Assembly: GCA_016946835.1 (NCBI GenBank) | Contig: JACVTC010000093.1 | Coordinates: 1-47,500 of the forward strand | Direction of reading: 5' to 3' | Source: Neocallimastix lanati (nom. inval.) | Taxonomy: Eukaryota; Neocallimastigomycota; Neocallimastigomycetes; Neocallimastigales; Neocallimastigaceae | DNA length: 47,500 bases | In this document: piece after piece, positions 33,051-43,540 of the stretch | Layout of the letters: each line of letters starts with the position of its first letter | How positions within the stretch are numbered: the stretch's first letter is position 1 | The notes under the pieces: generated by a model | Database searches by the model: none | What the model saw: the letters and a program-made list of their open reading frames with translations, nothing else | What the model was told of the DNA's origin: nothing | Made by a program: the position numbers and the translations under genes

Positions 33051-34314
33051 ATTAAATTCAATAATATTGAATAAAATTTTAGATAAAAAAAAAGACAATA
33101 AATAAAACTATTTATGTTTTAATAGAAATTATTTATAATAAAAGAAAACAAAAAATATATTGATGTTACTTCTAAATATAAATATTCTTTTTTATATAAC
33201 AATGAATTTTAATAATAAGTATAACTAATAATAATTAAAATATTTAAACTATTTAAATTTGAAAAAAAAATTTTTTTGAAGATTTTATTAAATTAAAATA
33301 TTTACTCATATGTTACATATGTTATACAAAAAAAAACATTAATAAATATATAAAATTCTATAAAATTTCTTTAAATTCAAATAATTTAATATATGATAAA
33401 TATGATTCTAAATTGATTTGTTCAATAAATAATTAAAAACTTTTTATTATGAATTAAATGATAAAAAATTTATAATCTACCTGTTAAAAGCATTAATAAT
33501 ATCAAATTAAATATATTAATGATGATAATAATAGATAATAGATAGTAAAAATTATAACTATAACGATAATAATAATACAAAAATATAGTAATGATGATGA
33601 TAATAGATAATAATAATAATAATAATAATAATAACTACAATAAAAATAATAATAGTAATATTAATATATATTTATAATATAATTAAAATATATATTTTAT
33701 TATAGTAATATAATATTTATTTTATTATTCATATTCATGGGAAAGTATGCATATAATATTACTTCAATATAAAATATTTATTTAATATTAAATATATAAT
33801 ACACAAAAAAAAAATGAATTATATAAATATTTTATATTTTATTCAATATATAAATAATTAATTTATTTAGATCATAATATTTTTATAAACTTTTTTTTTT
33901 TTAACTTTAAAATTTAGGTATTTGAGTTTTTAACAGTTTACCACTTTTATTCATATGTCAATAATAAAATAATTAAAAAGTATTTCATTTCATAACATGT
34001 AGGCCACTTTCAGAATAATGTAACATATATATTACAATTTATTAATTCCATAATTGGCCACAATTTATAATAATATGAAGAAAAGAAAGAAATTAAAAAT
34101 ATTAAATTATTGCTTGAAGTGAGAGAAATTTAACTTGAAAACAATGACAAAACTTCATAAGTTTTAATGTCTTAATATTAATATCCAATTTAATTCTGTT
34201 TATCCTTTTTGATAATTAAATACGATAAAAAAAATAAATCTATTCATATTTAAAATTTTAATAATGTATAAAAAATTATTATTTATTTTTATATTATAAT
34301 TTACTATTAAATTT

Positions 34315-34348
<34 letters not shown>

Positions 34349-34950
34349 ATTTAATATAAAATTTAAAACATCAATTATAATTTGAAAGGATAAGGCAAAC
34401 TTCTTCTTCTCCTAGGAGTAAAACATATGATACAGAATCATTTGATAAATATAATTCTTGTATTATTGGGATAGGAAAATAAATAAAATTAATAAAGTTT
34501 TCAAGTATAAAAAGTGGAAAAAGTGGAAAAAAAAAAAAAAAAAAAAACTAATTAGTTTTATGAAAAAAAGTATACTCAATGTATCAGTTTTAATAATGTA
34601 ATAAAAAAAATATCCAATTTTAATATATTTAAAATTTATTTATAAATGTATCATAAACTTTTTATTAAAAAAGAATATTAAAATAGAATACTTTAATTTA
34701 TAGGTTATTTATTAATTGGTTTAAAAAATTATTAGTAAATATAACATAATATAACACAGATTTATATCCTTTTTTAGAGAATAATTTTTATATTCAAAGT
34801 TTATTCGATAAATTATTTTTAATTACATTACTTTTATTTTATTATTAAATGATTAATCGCAAGAATAATTTTTCTATTATTTATTATATTATTAAATATA
34901 GTTTTAGTTGTATTCTTCGATAAAGAATTAATTATTATTTATTTATTTTT
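33050..34950 (+). repeat. Dispersed subtelomeric block, copy R3 (truncated)
   Basis: 33,050-33,960 matches 17,160-17,950; 34,010-34,945 matches 19,365-20,330. The MITE present in R2 is absent here, so R3 shows the empty state. Similarity ends near 34,945, well before any CotH sequence. The left edge cuts into the ankyrin pseudogene. Confidence 0.78.
34371..34505 (-). other. Conserved short reading frame inside R3
   Basis: A 44-codon frame, LENFINFIYFPIPII...GEEEVCLILSNYN-stop, is the counterpart of 11,749-11,880 and 40,195-40,329. The putative splice acceptor CTAG seen in R1 and R4 reads CTTG here, so if it is an exon this copy is probably inactive. Confidence 0.3.
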
Positions 34951-35560
34951 GATATTTAATAATATAATATATAATATCTTAAACACAAGATTTGGAATGA
35001 ATCAATCTACTATATTTCCATTTTACAATAGCTACATGAAAGTTTAAATAATACTATAGAAAAAATACATATACAAAATAATGTTAAAGAAAAAAAAAAA
35101 ATACAACAGATTCATTACAATGATAATATGTAGAAACTACATGATATTATTAATTATACAACTCTAATGTTACTACATATCCAGTTTAAAACAATTTAAA
35201 ACATCGGATTCACTTTCAACAAACTTCCAGTATTCCAATTTACACTCTTCGTACTAAAAGCCACTTTAGAAAGGATAACCATCGATTAGCATCAAAAATA
35301 TAGAAAGCTATAATTAGTACATCTGATATAGGCTATTCCTTTTCCATCAACCCTTCACAGACCTGGAAAAACAGTTTCATATCATTGGTGTATATAAATT
35401 TATTTTTTAATTAATCATTAATTTTTTTAATAATAGTAACAAAAGTAAAATAAAAGCATTCAATAGGAATGCCTTACAACTATTTAATAAAATTATTTAA
35501 TTATTATTTGACTTATTGATATTAAAATTTTTAAATCATATATATATATATATATATATT
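34951..35560. other. AT-rich spacer with a GC-richer, possibly coding relic
   Basis: 35,140-35,390 is less AT-rich and has coding-like texture on the plus strand. One frame reads ...NNLKHRIHFQQTSSIPIYTLRTKSHFRKDNHRLASKI-stop-KAIISTSDIGYSF. No family is recognised and several stops interrupt it. It could be a fragment of a gene or a transposon caught between two duplicated blocks. Confidence 0.4.
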
Positions 35561-36058
35561 TTAGTACAAAAGCATTTAGTTATTTTATACAATTATATAT
35601 ACATATAAAGAACTAAATTTTTTTCTTTAAATTTTATTCTTTTTTTTTTTTAATTATTTTATTACTAATTTTTATATTTCCAATTTTTATATAATTATAT
35701 ATATTTTTTATTATTATTTTTATATTTTTATCAATTTTAAATTAGCTTATATTATTTTTTATTTTAATTTATTTTAAATTAATAATATGTTATTAAAATA
35801 TTATTTTTAAAAGTACTTATTGTAGTAATATTTTAAATATCTAAAATTTTAATGATAATAAATTTTAAAATATTTAAAATATTATTTAAGATATTATATT
35901 AAATTAAAAGAAAAAAAAAAAAAAAACTTATTTTTTCACATCTTTCAAATTCATTTTGATAATCATTTTTCAAGTTCATAATAATTATTTGATTTTTCAT
36001 AATAAACAAAAATACAGCAATATTAATTATTTAATTATTACATTTATGATATTATAAT

Positions 36059-36102
<44 letters not shown>

Positions 36103-36278
36103 AATCATTAAAATATGATATATATTTATATATGATAGATTCATCAAAAATTTTTTTCTGTTTATTTATTTTTTTTTTTTTATTTAATTATTTAATAATT
36201 ATAATAATAATTATTAAGCATTTTCATAAAAATTTATAATCTATTCAATAATTTAGAGAGATATATTTCATGAAAACT
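35561..36278. other. 3' flank of the ankyrin gene
   Basis: The AT-rich region matches 31,380-32,009 downstream of the ankyrin pseudogene. It includes a poly(T) run of about 37 bases at 36,060-36,096. No gene is seen. Confidence 0.6.
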
Positions 36279-39200
36279 TTATAGATATTTTGTATTTATA
36301 TATGCTCCGTGGTCAACTAAATATTTAACTACTGTTTTATTTCCAGATTTCCTGGCAATAAATAATGGTGTTATACCATTCTTTAATTCTTTATTTACTT
36401 TTGCACCATGTTCTACCAAATATTTTACGATAGTTTCACTTCCAGATACACAAGCAATAAATATTGGTGTTATACCGTTCTTTAATTCTTTATTTACATC
36501 TGCTCCATATGCAATCAAATATTTTACGATATTTTCATTTTTAAATTTACAGGCAATAAATAATGGTGTTTTACCATTGTTTAATTCTTCAATTACATTT
36601 GCACTATCCTCCACTAAATATTTAACAATAGTCTCATTTTTAAATTCATATTCATTAAGTAATGGTGTTTTACAATTGCTTAATTCTTTATTTACGTTTG
36701 CACCATTCTCTACTAAATATTTAACAAGAGTTTCATTTCCGGATTCACAGGCAATAAATAATGGTGTTTTATCATAATTATTTTCTTTATTTATATCTGC
36801 TCCATGTTCAATCAAAATTTTTATTATATTATTATGTCCATATATACATGCTATTATTAATGGTGTTTCACCATCATTACTTTCTTTATTTACAATTGCT
36901 CCATGTTCAATCAAATATTCCACTACATTTTCATTTCCAGAGTCACAGGCAAAAAATAATGGTGTTTCACCATCATTATTTTCTTTATTTACATTTGCTC
37001 CATGTTCAATCAAATATTCCACTACATTTTCATTTCCAGAGTCACAGGCAAAAAATAATGGTGTTTCACCATCATTATTTTCTTTATCTACATTTGCACC
37101 ATGCTCTACTAAATATTTAACAATAGTTTCATTTCCAAATTCGCAGGCAATAAATAATGGTGTTTTAGAATTATTTAATTCTTTATTTACATTTGCACCA
37201 TTCTCTACTAAATATTTAACAAGAGTTTCATTTCCAAATTCACAGGCAATATATAATGGTGTTTTATTATAAGTATTTCCTTTATTTATATCTGCCCCAT
37301 GTTTAATCAAATACTTTATTATATTACTATTTCCAGATTTACATGCTATTATTAATAGTGTTTCACCATCATTAATATCCTTATTTACATCTGCACCATG
37401 CTCAAATAAATATTTAACTATTGGTTTATTTCTAGATTTAAAGGCAATATATAATGGTGTTTCACCATAAATATTTCTTTTATTAATATTTGCTCCCCCT
37501 TGTTCAATCAAATATTTTATCATATTATTATTTCCAGATTTACATGCTATTATTAATGGTGCTTCACCATCATTACTTTCTTTATTTACATCTGCACCAT
37601 GTTCCACTAAATATTTAACTATAGTTTCATTTTCAAATTTACAGGCAATAAATAATGGTGTTTCACCATTATTATTTTCTTTATTTATATTTGCACCATT
37701 CTCCACTAAATATTTTACTATGGTTTCATTTTCAAATTCACAAGAAATAAATAATGGAGATTCACCTTTAATATTTTCTTTATTTATATTTGCACCATGC
37801 TCAATTAAATATTTAATTAATACCATATTTTTATTTCTACAGGCATAAAATAATGATGTTTCACCATAAGTATTTCCTTTATTTATATCTGCCACCCCTT
37901 GTTCAATCAAATATTTTATTATATTATTATTTCCAGATTTACATGCTACCATTAATGGTGTTTCTCTATTATTACTGTTTTTATTTACATCTGCACCATG
38001 TTCCACTAAATATTTAACTATAATTTCATTTTCAAATTTACAGGCAATAAACAATGGTGTTTCAACATCATTATTTTCTTTATTTACATCCGCACCATGC
38101 TCCACTAAATATTTAACTATAGTTTCATTTTCAAATTTACAGGCAATAAACAATGGTGTTTCAACATCATTATTTTCTTTATTTACATCTGCACCATGCT
38201 CCACTAAATATTTAACTATAGTTTCATTTTCAAATTTACAGGCAATAAACAATGATGTTTCACCATTATTACTTTGTTTACTTATATATGCATAATGCTC
38301 CACTAAATATTTAACTATAGTTTCATTTCCAGATTCACAGGCTTTAAATAATGGTGTTACACCATCTTTATTTTCTTTATTTACATCTGCACCATGCTCC
38401 ACTAAATATTTAACTATAGTTTCATTTCCAGATTCACAAGCTTTAAATAATGGTGTTACACCATCTTTATTTTCTTTTTTTACATCTGCACCTTGATCCA
38501 CTAAACATTTAACTATAGCTTCATTTCCAGATTCACAGGCTTTAAATAATGGTGTTACATTGTTCTTTAATTCTGTGTTTACATTTGCACCATGATCCAC
38601 TAAACATTTAATTATAGCTTCATTTCCAAATTTAAAGGCTAAAAATAATGGTGTTTCATGATTATAATTTTCTATATTTATATTTACATTATGTTTCACC
38701 AAGTATTTAACTAAATCTACATTTTTCAATTTACAAGCATAATGAAGAGATGTTTCACCATAATAGTTCGTTCCATTAATATCGATTCCAAGATTAATAA
38801 AATATTTTAATGCAGATAGTGATCCAAATTTACATGCTGCAAATAAATATTTTATTATATTAAAATTTGATATATAAAACTTCGATTCCTTATTAAAAGA
38901 TTTAAATTCATATTTTTTAATCAGTTGAGTTAACTTCATTGTAGATATTGGATTTTTATATCTATAAAAAGTTAGTAAATTTATAATAAAATCATTATCG
39001 AAAAATTTATAATTATTAAAAATAACATCTAATAATTGAATTTGATTATGGTTGATTAAATTTTTAATTAATTTAGTTGATATATTTAAATAATTTTGGC
39101 AATTTTCAATTATAAATATCAACCTGTTTTCATCTAGAAGATTTCTTTGGAAAATTTCATAGACAATATCATTATTTATATTTGAAAGTTTATGTTTATC

Positions 39201-39344
39201 TTTGGCAATTAGATATTTTAATCTTTCTACATTACCAAAATCAATAGCTTCTACATAATAATCAATATTATCTTCATTAATTTTATTGATACTATTTAAA
39301 ATATTTCTTAATTGTTCAAATTGTAATTCCAAATCGAATTCCAT
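36279..39344 (-). CDS. Large ankyrin-repeat protein (25-26 repeats)
   Basis: This is a 1021-residue single exon starting at ATG (39,344). The first about 155 residues are a non-repeat N-terminus, rich in Asn, Ile and Lys, with no signal peptide, so an intracellular protein is likely. One degenerate ankyrin unit is followed from about residue 190 by 25 clear 33-residue repeats of the form KENNDGETPLFIACKFGNET then IVKYLVEHGADVN, to the very C-terminus (INTKYL). Units 9 and 13 carry one extra residue (EQGvADIN, EQGgANIN). Several neighbouring repeats are nearly identical in DNA (for example 36,880-37,085 and 38,020-38,240), a sign of recent unit duplication or conversion. Ankyrin arrays mediate protein binding; the partner is unknown and no catalytic domain is attached. 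A decayed partial copy lies at 32,010-33,050. Confidence 0.92.
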   Translation of the reverse strand: MEFDLELQFEQLRNILNSINKINEDNIDYYVEAIDFGNVERLKYLIAKDKHKLSNINNDIVYEIFQRNLLDENRLIFIIENCQNYLNISTKLIKNLINHNQIQLLDVIFNNYKFFDNDFIINLLTFYRYKNPISTMKLTQLIKKYEFKSFNKESKFYISNFNIIKYLFAACKFGSLSALKYFINLGIDINGTNYYGETSLHYACKLKNVDLVKYLVKHNVNINIENYNHETPLFLAFKFGNEAIIKCLVDHGANVNTELKNNVTPLFKACESGNEAIVKCLVDQGADVKKENKDGVTPLFKACESGNETIVKYLVEHGADVNKENKDGVTPLFKACESGNETIVKYLVEHYAYISKQSNNGETSLFIACKFENETIVKYLVEHGADVNKENNDVETPLFIACKFENETIVKYLVEHGADVNKENNDVETPLFIACKFENEIIVKYLVEHGADVNKNSNNRETPLMVACKSGNNNIIKYLIEQGVADINKGNTYGETSLFYACRNKNMVLIKYLIEHGANINKENIKGESPLFISCEFENETIVKYLVENGANINKENNNGETPLFIACKFENETIVKYLVEHGADVNKESNDGEAPLIIACKSGNNNMIKYLIEQGGANINKRNIYGETPLYIAFKSRNKPIVKYLFEHGADVNKDINDGETLLIIACKSGNSNIIKYLIKHGADINKGNTYNKTPLYIACEFGNETLVKYLVENGANVNKELNNSKTPLFIACEFGNETIVKYLVEHGANVDKENNDGETPLFFACDSGNENVVEYLIEHGANVNKENNDGETPLFFACDSGNENVVEYLIEHGAIVNKESNDGETPLIIACIYGHNNIIKILIEHGADINKENNYDKTPLFIACESGNETLVKYLVENGANVNKELSNCKTPLLNEYEFKNETIVKYLVEDSANVIEELNNGKTPLFIACKFKNENIVKYLIAYGADVNKELKNGITPIFIACVSGSETIVKYLVEHGAKVNKELKNGITPLFIARKSGNKTVVKYLVDHGAYINTKYL

Positions 39345-39412
39345 ATTACAATAATATTTTATTTAATTTATTATTTATTTATATATTTATTTATATATTT
39401 AATTACATATTT

Positions 39413-39541
39413 ATTTTATTTTATTTTATTTTATTTTATTTTATTTTATTTTATTTTATTTTATTTTATTTTATTTTATTTTATTTTATTTTATTTTATT
39501 TTATTTTATTTTATTTTATTTTATTTTATTTTATTTTATTT
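39413..39541. repeat. (TTTTA)n pentanucleotide microsatellite
   Basis: About 25 uninterrupted TTTTA units lie 70 bp upstream of the ankyrin gene's start codon. A shorter, impure TTTTA tract sits in the equivalent place upstream of the CBM18 gene (about 15,906-15,985). Confidence 0.95.
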
Positions 39542-39599
39542 TTCTTTTCTTTTATTTTATTTAATTTTATTTTTCTTTTATTTTATTTTTATTTTATTT

Positions 39600-39955
39600 T
39601 TTTTTTTTTTTATTTTTTTTTTTTAAATGAATTTTTTTTTTTATATAAAAACATTAATATAAATAAATATTTAATAAAATATGTCTAATAAAATAGAATA
39701 AATAGATTAAGTAAATATAATATATAATATATAATATAATATATTGTATAATATAATTTTTATATAATAAAAAATAAAAATACAATTTTTTAATATAATT
39801 TAAAAATTAAAAAAAAAAAAATTTACAAATAATTATATCAATTTTTATGATTTAAAAAATAAAATTCTATAATTAAATTTTTATAAGCCACAAAATTGAA
39901 AAATTAAATACTTTATTTAATTTTACTAATAAACCTAATCTTAATAAAATGTAAA
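39600..39955 (-). promoter_or_regulatory. 5' flank of ankyrin gene, shared with CBM18 gene
   Basis: This is the counterpart of 16,020-16,330. Both have a T run with TTTAAATGAA, ATATAATATATTATA-type DNA, AATTTTTTAATATAATTTAAAAATTAAAA, ATTTTTATGAT and TATAAGCCACA. The R block follows on the right in each case, though 16.3-19.5 kb is extra in the CBM18 locus. Promoter function is inferred from position only. Confidence 0.5.
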
Positions 39956-40583
39956 TAAAATTTTTTTATTAATTTCATAAGTTTTGGTGTCTTGATATTA
40001 ATATCTAACTTAATTCTGTTTATCCTTTTTGATAATTAGCTACAAAAAAAAAAAAAAAAAAAAGAAATTAATTTATTCATATTTAAAATTTAGCTAATAA
40101 ATAATAAAATTTAATTATTTATTTTTATATTACAATTTATTATTAGAATTGTTTAAAAAAAAAATTCAATTATTATATGTAATAAGTTATAGCATCAATT
40201 ATAATTTGAAAGGATAAGGCAAACTTCTTCTTCTCCTTGGAATAGAGCATACGTAACGGAATCAGTTGATAAATACAATTCTGGTATTATTGGAATAGGA
40301 AAATAAATAAAATAAATAAAATTTTCTAGTATAAAAAAAGTGAAAAAAAGAATTAATTAGTTTTATGAAAAAAAAGTATATTCAATGCATTAGTTTTAAT
40401 AATATAATAAAAAAAATATACATTTTTAATTTATTTTAAATTCATTAGTATATGTATCATAAACTTTTTATTAAAAAAGAATATTAAAATAGAATACTTT
40501 AATTTATAGAATATTTTTTAATTGGTTTAAAAAATTATTAGTAAATATAACATAATATAACACAGATTTTTTTTATATCCTTT
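39945..40583 (+). repeat. Dispersed subtelomeric block, copy R4, left part
   Basis: It matches R2 from 19,560 to 20,224 and R3 from 34,144, with CATAAGTTTTGGTGTCTTGATATTAA, TTCTGTTTATCCTTTTTGATAATTAG and GAAAGGATAAGGCAAACTTC as landmarks. The block is cut at ...TATATCCTTT by the LTR element and resumes at 45,129 with CTTTATAGAG. Confidence 0.85.
40195..40329 (-). other. Conserved short reading frame inside R4
   Basis: The 44-codon frame LENFIYFIYFPIPII...QGEEEVCLILSNYN-stop is preceded on the minus strand by ACTAATTAATTC, a pyrimidine tract and TACTAG, resembling a branch site and 3' splice site. See the counterparts in R1 and R3. Function is unknown. Confidence 0.35.
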
Positions 40584-41133
40584 TGATATACAACTCAAAA
40601 GTTCGATGTACTTTTGTTGGGATTTATTTATTAAATTTATTAATTTATTATTTATTTATTTATTTAATTTTATATAGAAACTACATATATTTAAAGAGAC
40701 TATTTAACAACTTTCTTATTCTTTTAATTACAAACTAACTTAACATAATATTACTTTTAAACAACAACGACGACTATTGCTCAGCTATTCTCTTAATTCA
40801 GAGAAATGCTTTATTTTTATGTTATTTAGTTATAATTAACTATTTAATTAATTGTTCTTGTGATTAGAATAAACTATTAATAATTATTATTTAAGGAAAT
40901 ATTTAATAACTATATAAATATAAATATAAAATGATAAGAATATAATTAAAACATTGATTTATGCTATAAAATTTATTATTAATTAAATATATAATTAATA
41001 TATAAAATCAAGCCACATATTGAAATTGTTGTAAAATCATTAGATTTAAATTTGATTTATGACATTAATTTATGTTTGAATAATAAAAACTAATTTTATA
41101 TTAATTAAGGTTTGAATATTTCATTTTATATCA
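40584..41133 (-). repeat. 3' LTR
   Basis: 550 bp, beginning TGATATAC and ending ATATCA on the plus strand, so it has TG...CA ends and short TGATAT/ATATCA inverted termini. It appears identical to the 5' LTR. Confidence 0.94.
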
Positions 41134-41146
41134 TTCGTCCCACCTT
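41134..41146 (-). promoter_or_regulatory. Polypurine tract candidate
   Basis: AAGGTGGGACGAA on the minus strand directly abuts the 3' LTR. It is purine-rich with two pyrimidine interruptions and is in the place where plus-strand DNA synthesis is primed. Confidence 0.6.
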
Positions 41147-41155
41147 AAGATACAA

Positions 41156-43540
41156 CTATACATTAGTTGTATTAAATTTTATAATATTTTTAAGGTGTAC
41201 TGGTCGTTCTAAGCATGTATGTGTGTTAGGATCCATTAATTGAACTGTATTAAATTTCTTTTTAACTACTTGATAAGGTCCAACAAAATAAGGGTCTAAT
41301 TTATATCTCGAAAATTTTTTTACTTTGACTAACTCGCCAATTTTTATTTCATTTTGTTTCTTTGTTGCATATTTTTCTGTAGTATTTGAAAATTCATTTT
41401 TCATGATAATTTTTCTAGAGTTATCTCGGTCTTTAATGTATTCTTCTGCATTTAAATTTATAAAATGATCATCTAAAACTTCTTTCTTAAATTCACTAAT
41501 TTCTTTGTTATCTTTAGTATTAATTTCATTTTGTTCTTTTTCTATTTCATTTGCACTTTCATTACTACTAGAACCTTTATGATTTATAGCATTAACTTGG
41601 TAATTATTATTGTTAATATATGTATCTATTTTATTTTCTAATATTTTATTCATATATAATATTATATTATTGAAAACTTGGTATAATTGATTTTGCAATT
41701 GACATAGATCTTTAATTTTATGTTTTTCATCCATAAAAGCATCTCTTTCATTATATTGTAATATATAAGAATTTATATTGTTCAATATATTATTATTATA
41801 CTCAATGATATTGGATTTTAATTGAATTAATTGATTTAAAAATTTTTTTAATTTATTTTGATTTATTTCTTGTATATGCCTATTACAATTTGTATTACTC
41901 TTCATATTATTATTATATTCTAATATATTATCAAATGAATTAGTCAATTTATTTCTATATATATTTTGATTATAATATATTTTATTATCTTTGATGTCTC
42001 CAGAATTTATTGAATTTTTGGAATTTTCTATGATTTTAGGATTTTCTATATACCTTGCTTTTTCCCTCAAAATTTTTAAATTTGAAATAATTTTTAAATT
42101 TTCAATTTTATTGTCTAAATTAATTTTTGGAATTTTTGCATTAGAAATTTTTAACTCTTCCGACTTATTAAAATTTTTACTTTTCATAATGTCCTTTTTT
42201 TTTAAGTCCTTATTCTTTCCCTCCTGAGATGATACTTCCTTTTTCTTAGATATTTCTTTTATACTATTTTCTTCACTATTTTTATTAGGTCTAATAAAAT
42301 TGATACCACACGAATTCATTTCAATAGCTTGGTTCTCAACGATAGGAGCAATGATATCAAAGTTTTCAACTGAAGTAAAACGACACAACGATCTTAACAT
42401 CGGATGAATGAAAAGGTAATTATCAGCAATTGATTTAAGTCCTAATAAGAAATCAAAGTAAATATCTTTATGATCAATAACACAGAAATCTGCTGTGAAA
42501 GTATAATTATTAATTGAAACTTTTAGTCGAACCACGATAGCATTCGCAATAGTACTATCCCCAAGAGCTTCATAAATTCTTCCTCTACATACATTAACTT
42601 GTTCATAAGTACCAGGTAGACTATTAATATAAATAGTACTCACTAGATTCAAATTACTTCCAGAATCTATGAGTAATCTTCCTTCGGTATCGTCTACCGA
42701 TGCATTTACGATTCCCAAGTCGTCACTATGAAATTTTGTATTTTCTATTTTATTCTGATTATTTTCTTCTTCATTAATAATAAAAGGTTTCATGGCATCC
42801 AAAGAGCTAACAAATTTAATTTTTTCTAATTTTAAATTTTTTGTTAATTCGGACCTTAATTTGGGACATATATCTAGAATTTGACCAAAAGTAATATTGC
42901 ATTTGGTATTGGCTAAATCTTTAATAATTTCATACGGTTCCATATTGGTTAATTTAGCTAGATTTATGTGACGTTCTGGTTTTGTGTTACCTTCCTGTTC
43001 ATTAATTTTTAATTTTGTTTCTTCAAAGTCCACTTTCTTATTAATTACAGTTCCTTGTAAATTATTAATATTTGAATTTTTGAAATTATTTCTATTTTTG
43101 TTATTCAACTGGTCTTCACGTGATGATTTGTTAACATAATTATTACTTTCTTTATTAATTTTATTTTTATTTTTAATTTCTTCATCTTTGTTTAATTTAT
43201 TATCATTAATAACATGATTATTATTATTGTTTAAATCTGGAGAAGATTTATTTATTTTAATGCTCTCATTAAAGGTAATCGTCTTTAAATTCTTTCTAAC
43301 TTTAGGTTTTAGTATTTTCCTTTTAGATAAATCAACTTCTTCTTCTACTTCATCTTTTTCTTCTTCATCTTTTTGGAAAATATCGCTTTTACTTGCTGTA
43401 TTTGCTTTAGCTTTCCTAATTTCCGTTCCAGCATCTAAAGAAAACTCCTTTCTTTTGGCAGCATCAACAAAATATTTCTTCTTCTCAGGAACGTTATTGG
43501 AATTTAAGGGAGAACGTTCACTCCCTCTTAGTAGTTTAAA
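41156..43540 (-). CDS. Retrotransposon Pro-(deleted Pol)-integrase C-terminus
   Basis: The frame is open from the frameshift site at 43,540 to the stop at 41,156, about 794 codons, in the -1 frame relative to gag and without a clear start of its own. An acidic/basic linker is followed by a retropepsin-type aspartic protease: LLIDSGSNLNLVS (DSG codons at 42,659-42,667) and FLLGLKSI downstream, the usual hydrophobic-G flap partner. A long Asn/Lys/Ile-rich stretch follows (about 42,300-41,370). The end, KIGELVKVKKF...LDPYFVGPYQVVKK...RPVHLKNIIKF, is a GPY/F module as at the C-terminus of Ty3/gypsy integrases. RT, RNase H and the integrase zinc and DDE parts are missing although the frame is intact, so the deletion is old relative to the latest transposition. 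An in-frame TTG at 43,108 is not needed as a start. Confidence 0.85.
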   Translation of the reverse strand, partial: FKLLRGSERSPLNSNNVPEKKKYFVDAAKRKEFSLDAGTEIRKAKANTASKSDIFQKDEEEKDEVEEEVDLSKRKILKPKVRKNLKTITFNESIKINKSSPDLNNNNNHVINDNKLNKDEEIKNKNKINKESNNYVNKSSREDQLNNKNRNNFKNSNINNLQGTVINKKVDFEETKLKINEQEGNTKPERHINLAKLTNMEPYEIIKDLANTKCNITFGQILDICPKLRSELTKNLKLEKIKFVSSLDAMKPFIINEEENNQNKIENTKFHSDDLGIVNASVDDTEGRLLIDSGSNLNLVSTIYINSLPGTYEQVNVCRGRIYEALGDSTIANAIVVRLKVSINNYTFTADFCVIDHKDIYFDFLLGLKSIADNYLFIHPMLRSLCRFTSVENFDIIAPIVENQAIEMNSCGINFIRPNKNSEENSIKEISKKKEVSSQEGKNKDLKKKDIMKSKNFNKSEELKISNAKIPKINLDNKIENLKIISNLKILREKARYIENPKIIENSKNSINSGDIKDNKIYYNQNIYRNKLTNSFDNILEYNNNMKSNTNCNRHIQEINQNKLKKFLNQLIQLKSNIIEYNNNILNNINSYILQYNERDAFMDEKHKIKDLCQLQNQLYQVFNNIILYMNKILENKIDTYINNNNYQVNAINHKGSSSNESANEIEKEQNEINTKDNKEISEFKKEVLDDHFINLNAEEYIKDRDNSRKIIMKNEFSNTTEKYATKKQNEIKIGELVKVKKFSRYKLDPYFVGPYQVVKKKFNTVQLMDPNTHTCLERPVHLKNIIKFNTTNV
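43488..43540 (-). promoter_or_regulatory. -1 ribosomal frameshift signal (slippery site + pseudoknot)
   Basis: On the minus strand the gag frame reads CG T TTA AAC TAC TAA, that is, the canonical heptamer T TTA AAC (43,540-43,534) two codons before the gag stop. Six bases later begins stem 1: GAGGGAG (43,527-43,521) pairs with CTCCCTT (43,512-43,506), 7 bp including one G-T. Its 8-nt loop, TGAACGTT, contains GAACGTT (43,519-43,513), which is complementary over 7 bp to AACGTTC at 43,495-43,489, leaving a 10-nt loop. This is an H-type pseudoknot. The -1 frame entered is the protease frame. Efficiency cannot be judged from sequence. Confidence 0.85.

Noticed and set aside
36577-37120. Plus-strand frames across the ankyrin gene
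   Set aside because: They are antisense shadows created by the 99-bp repeat periodicity.
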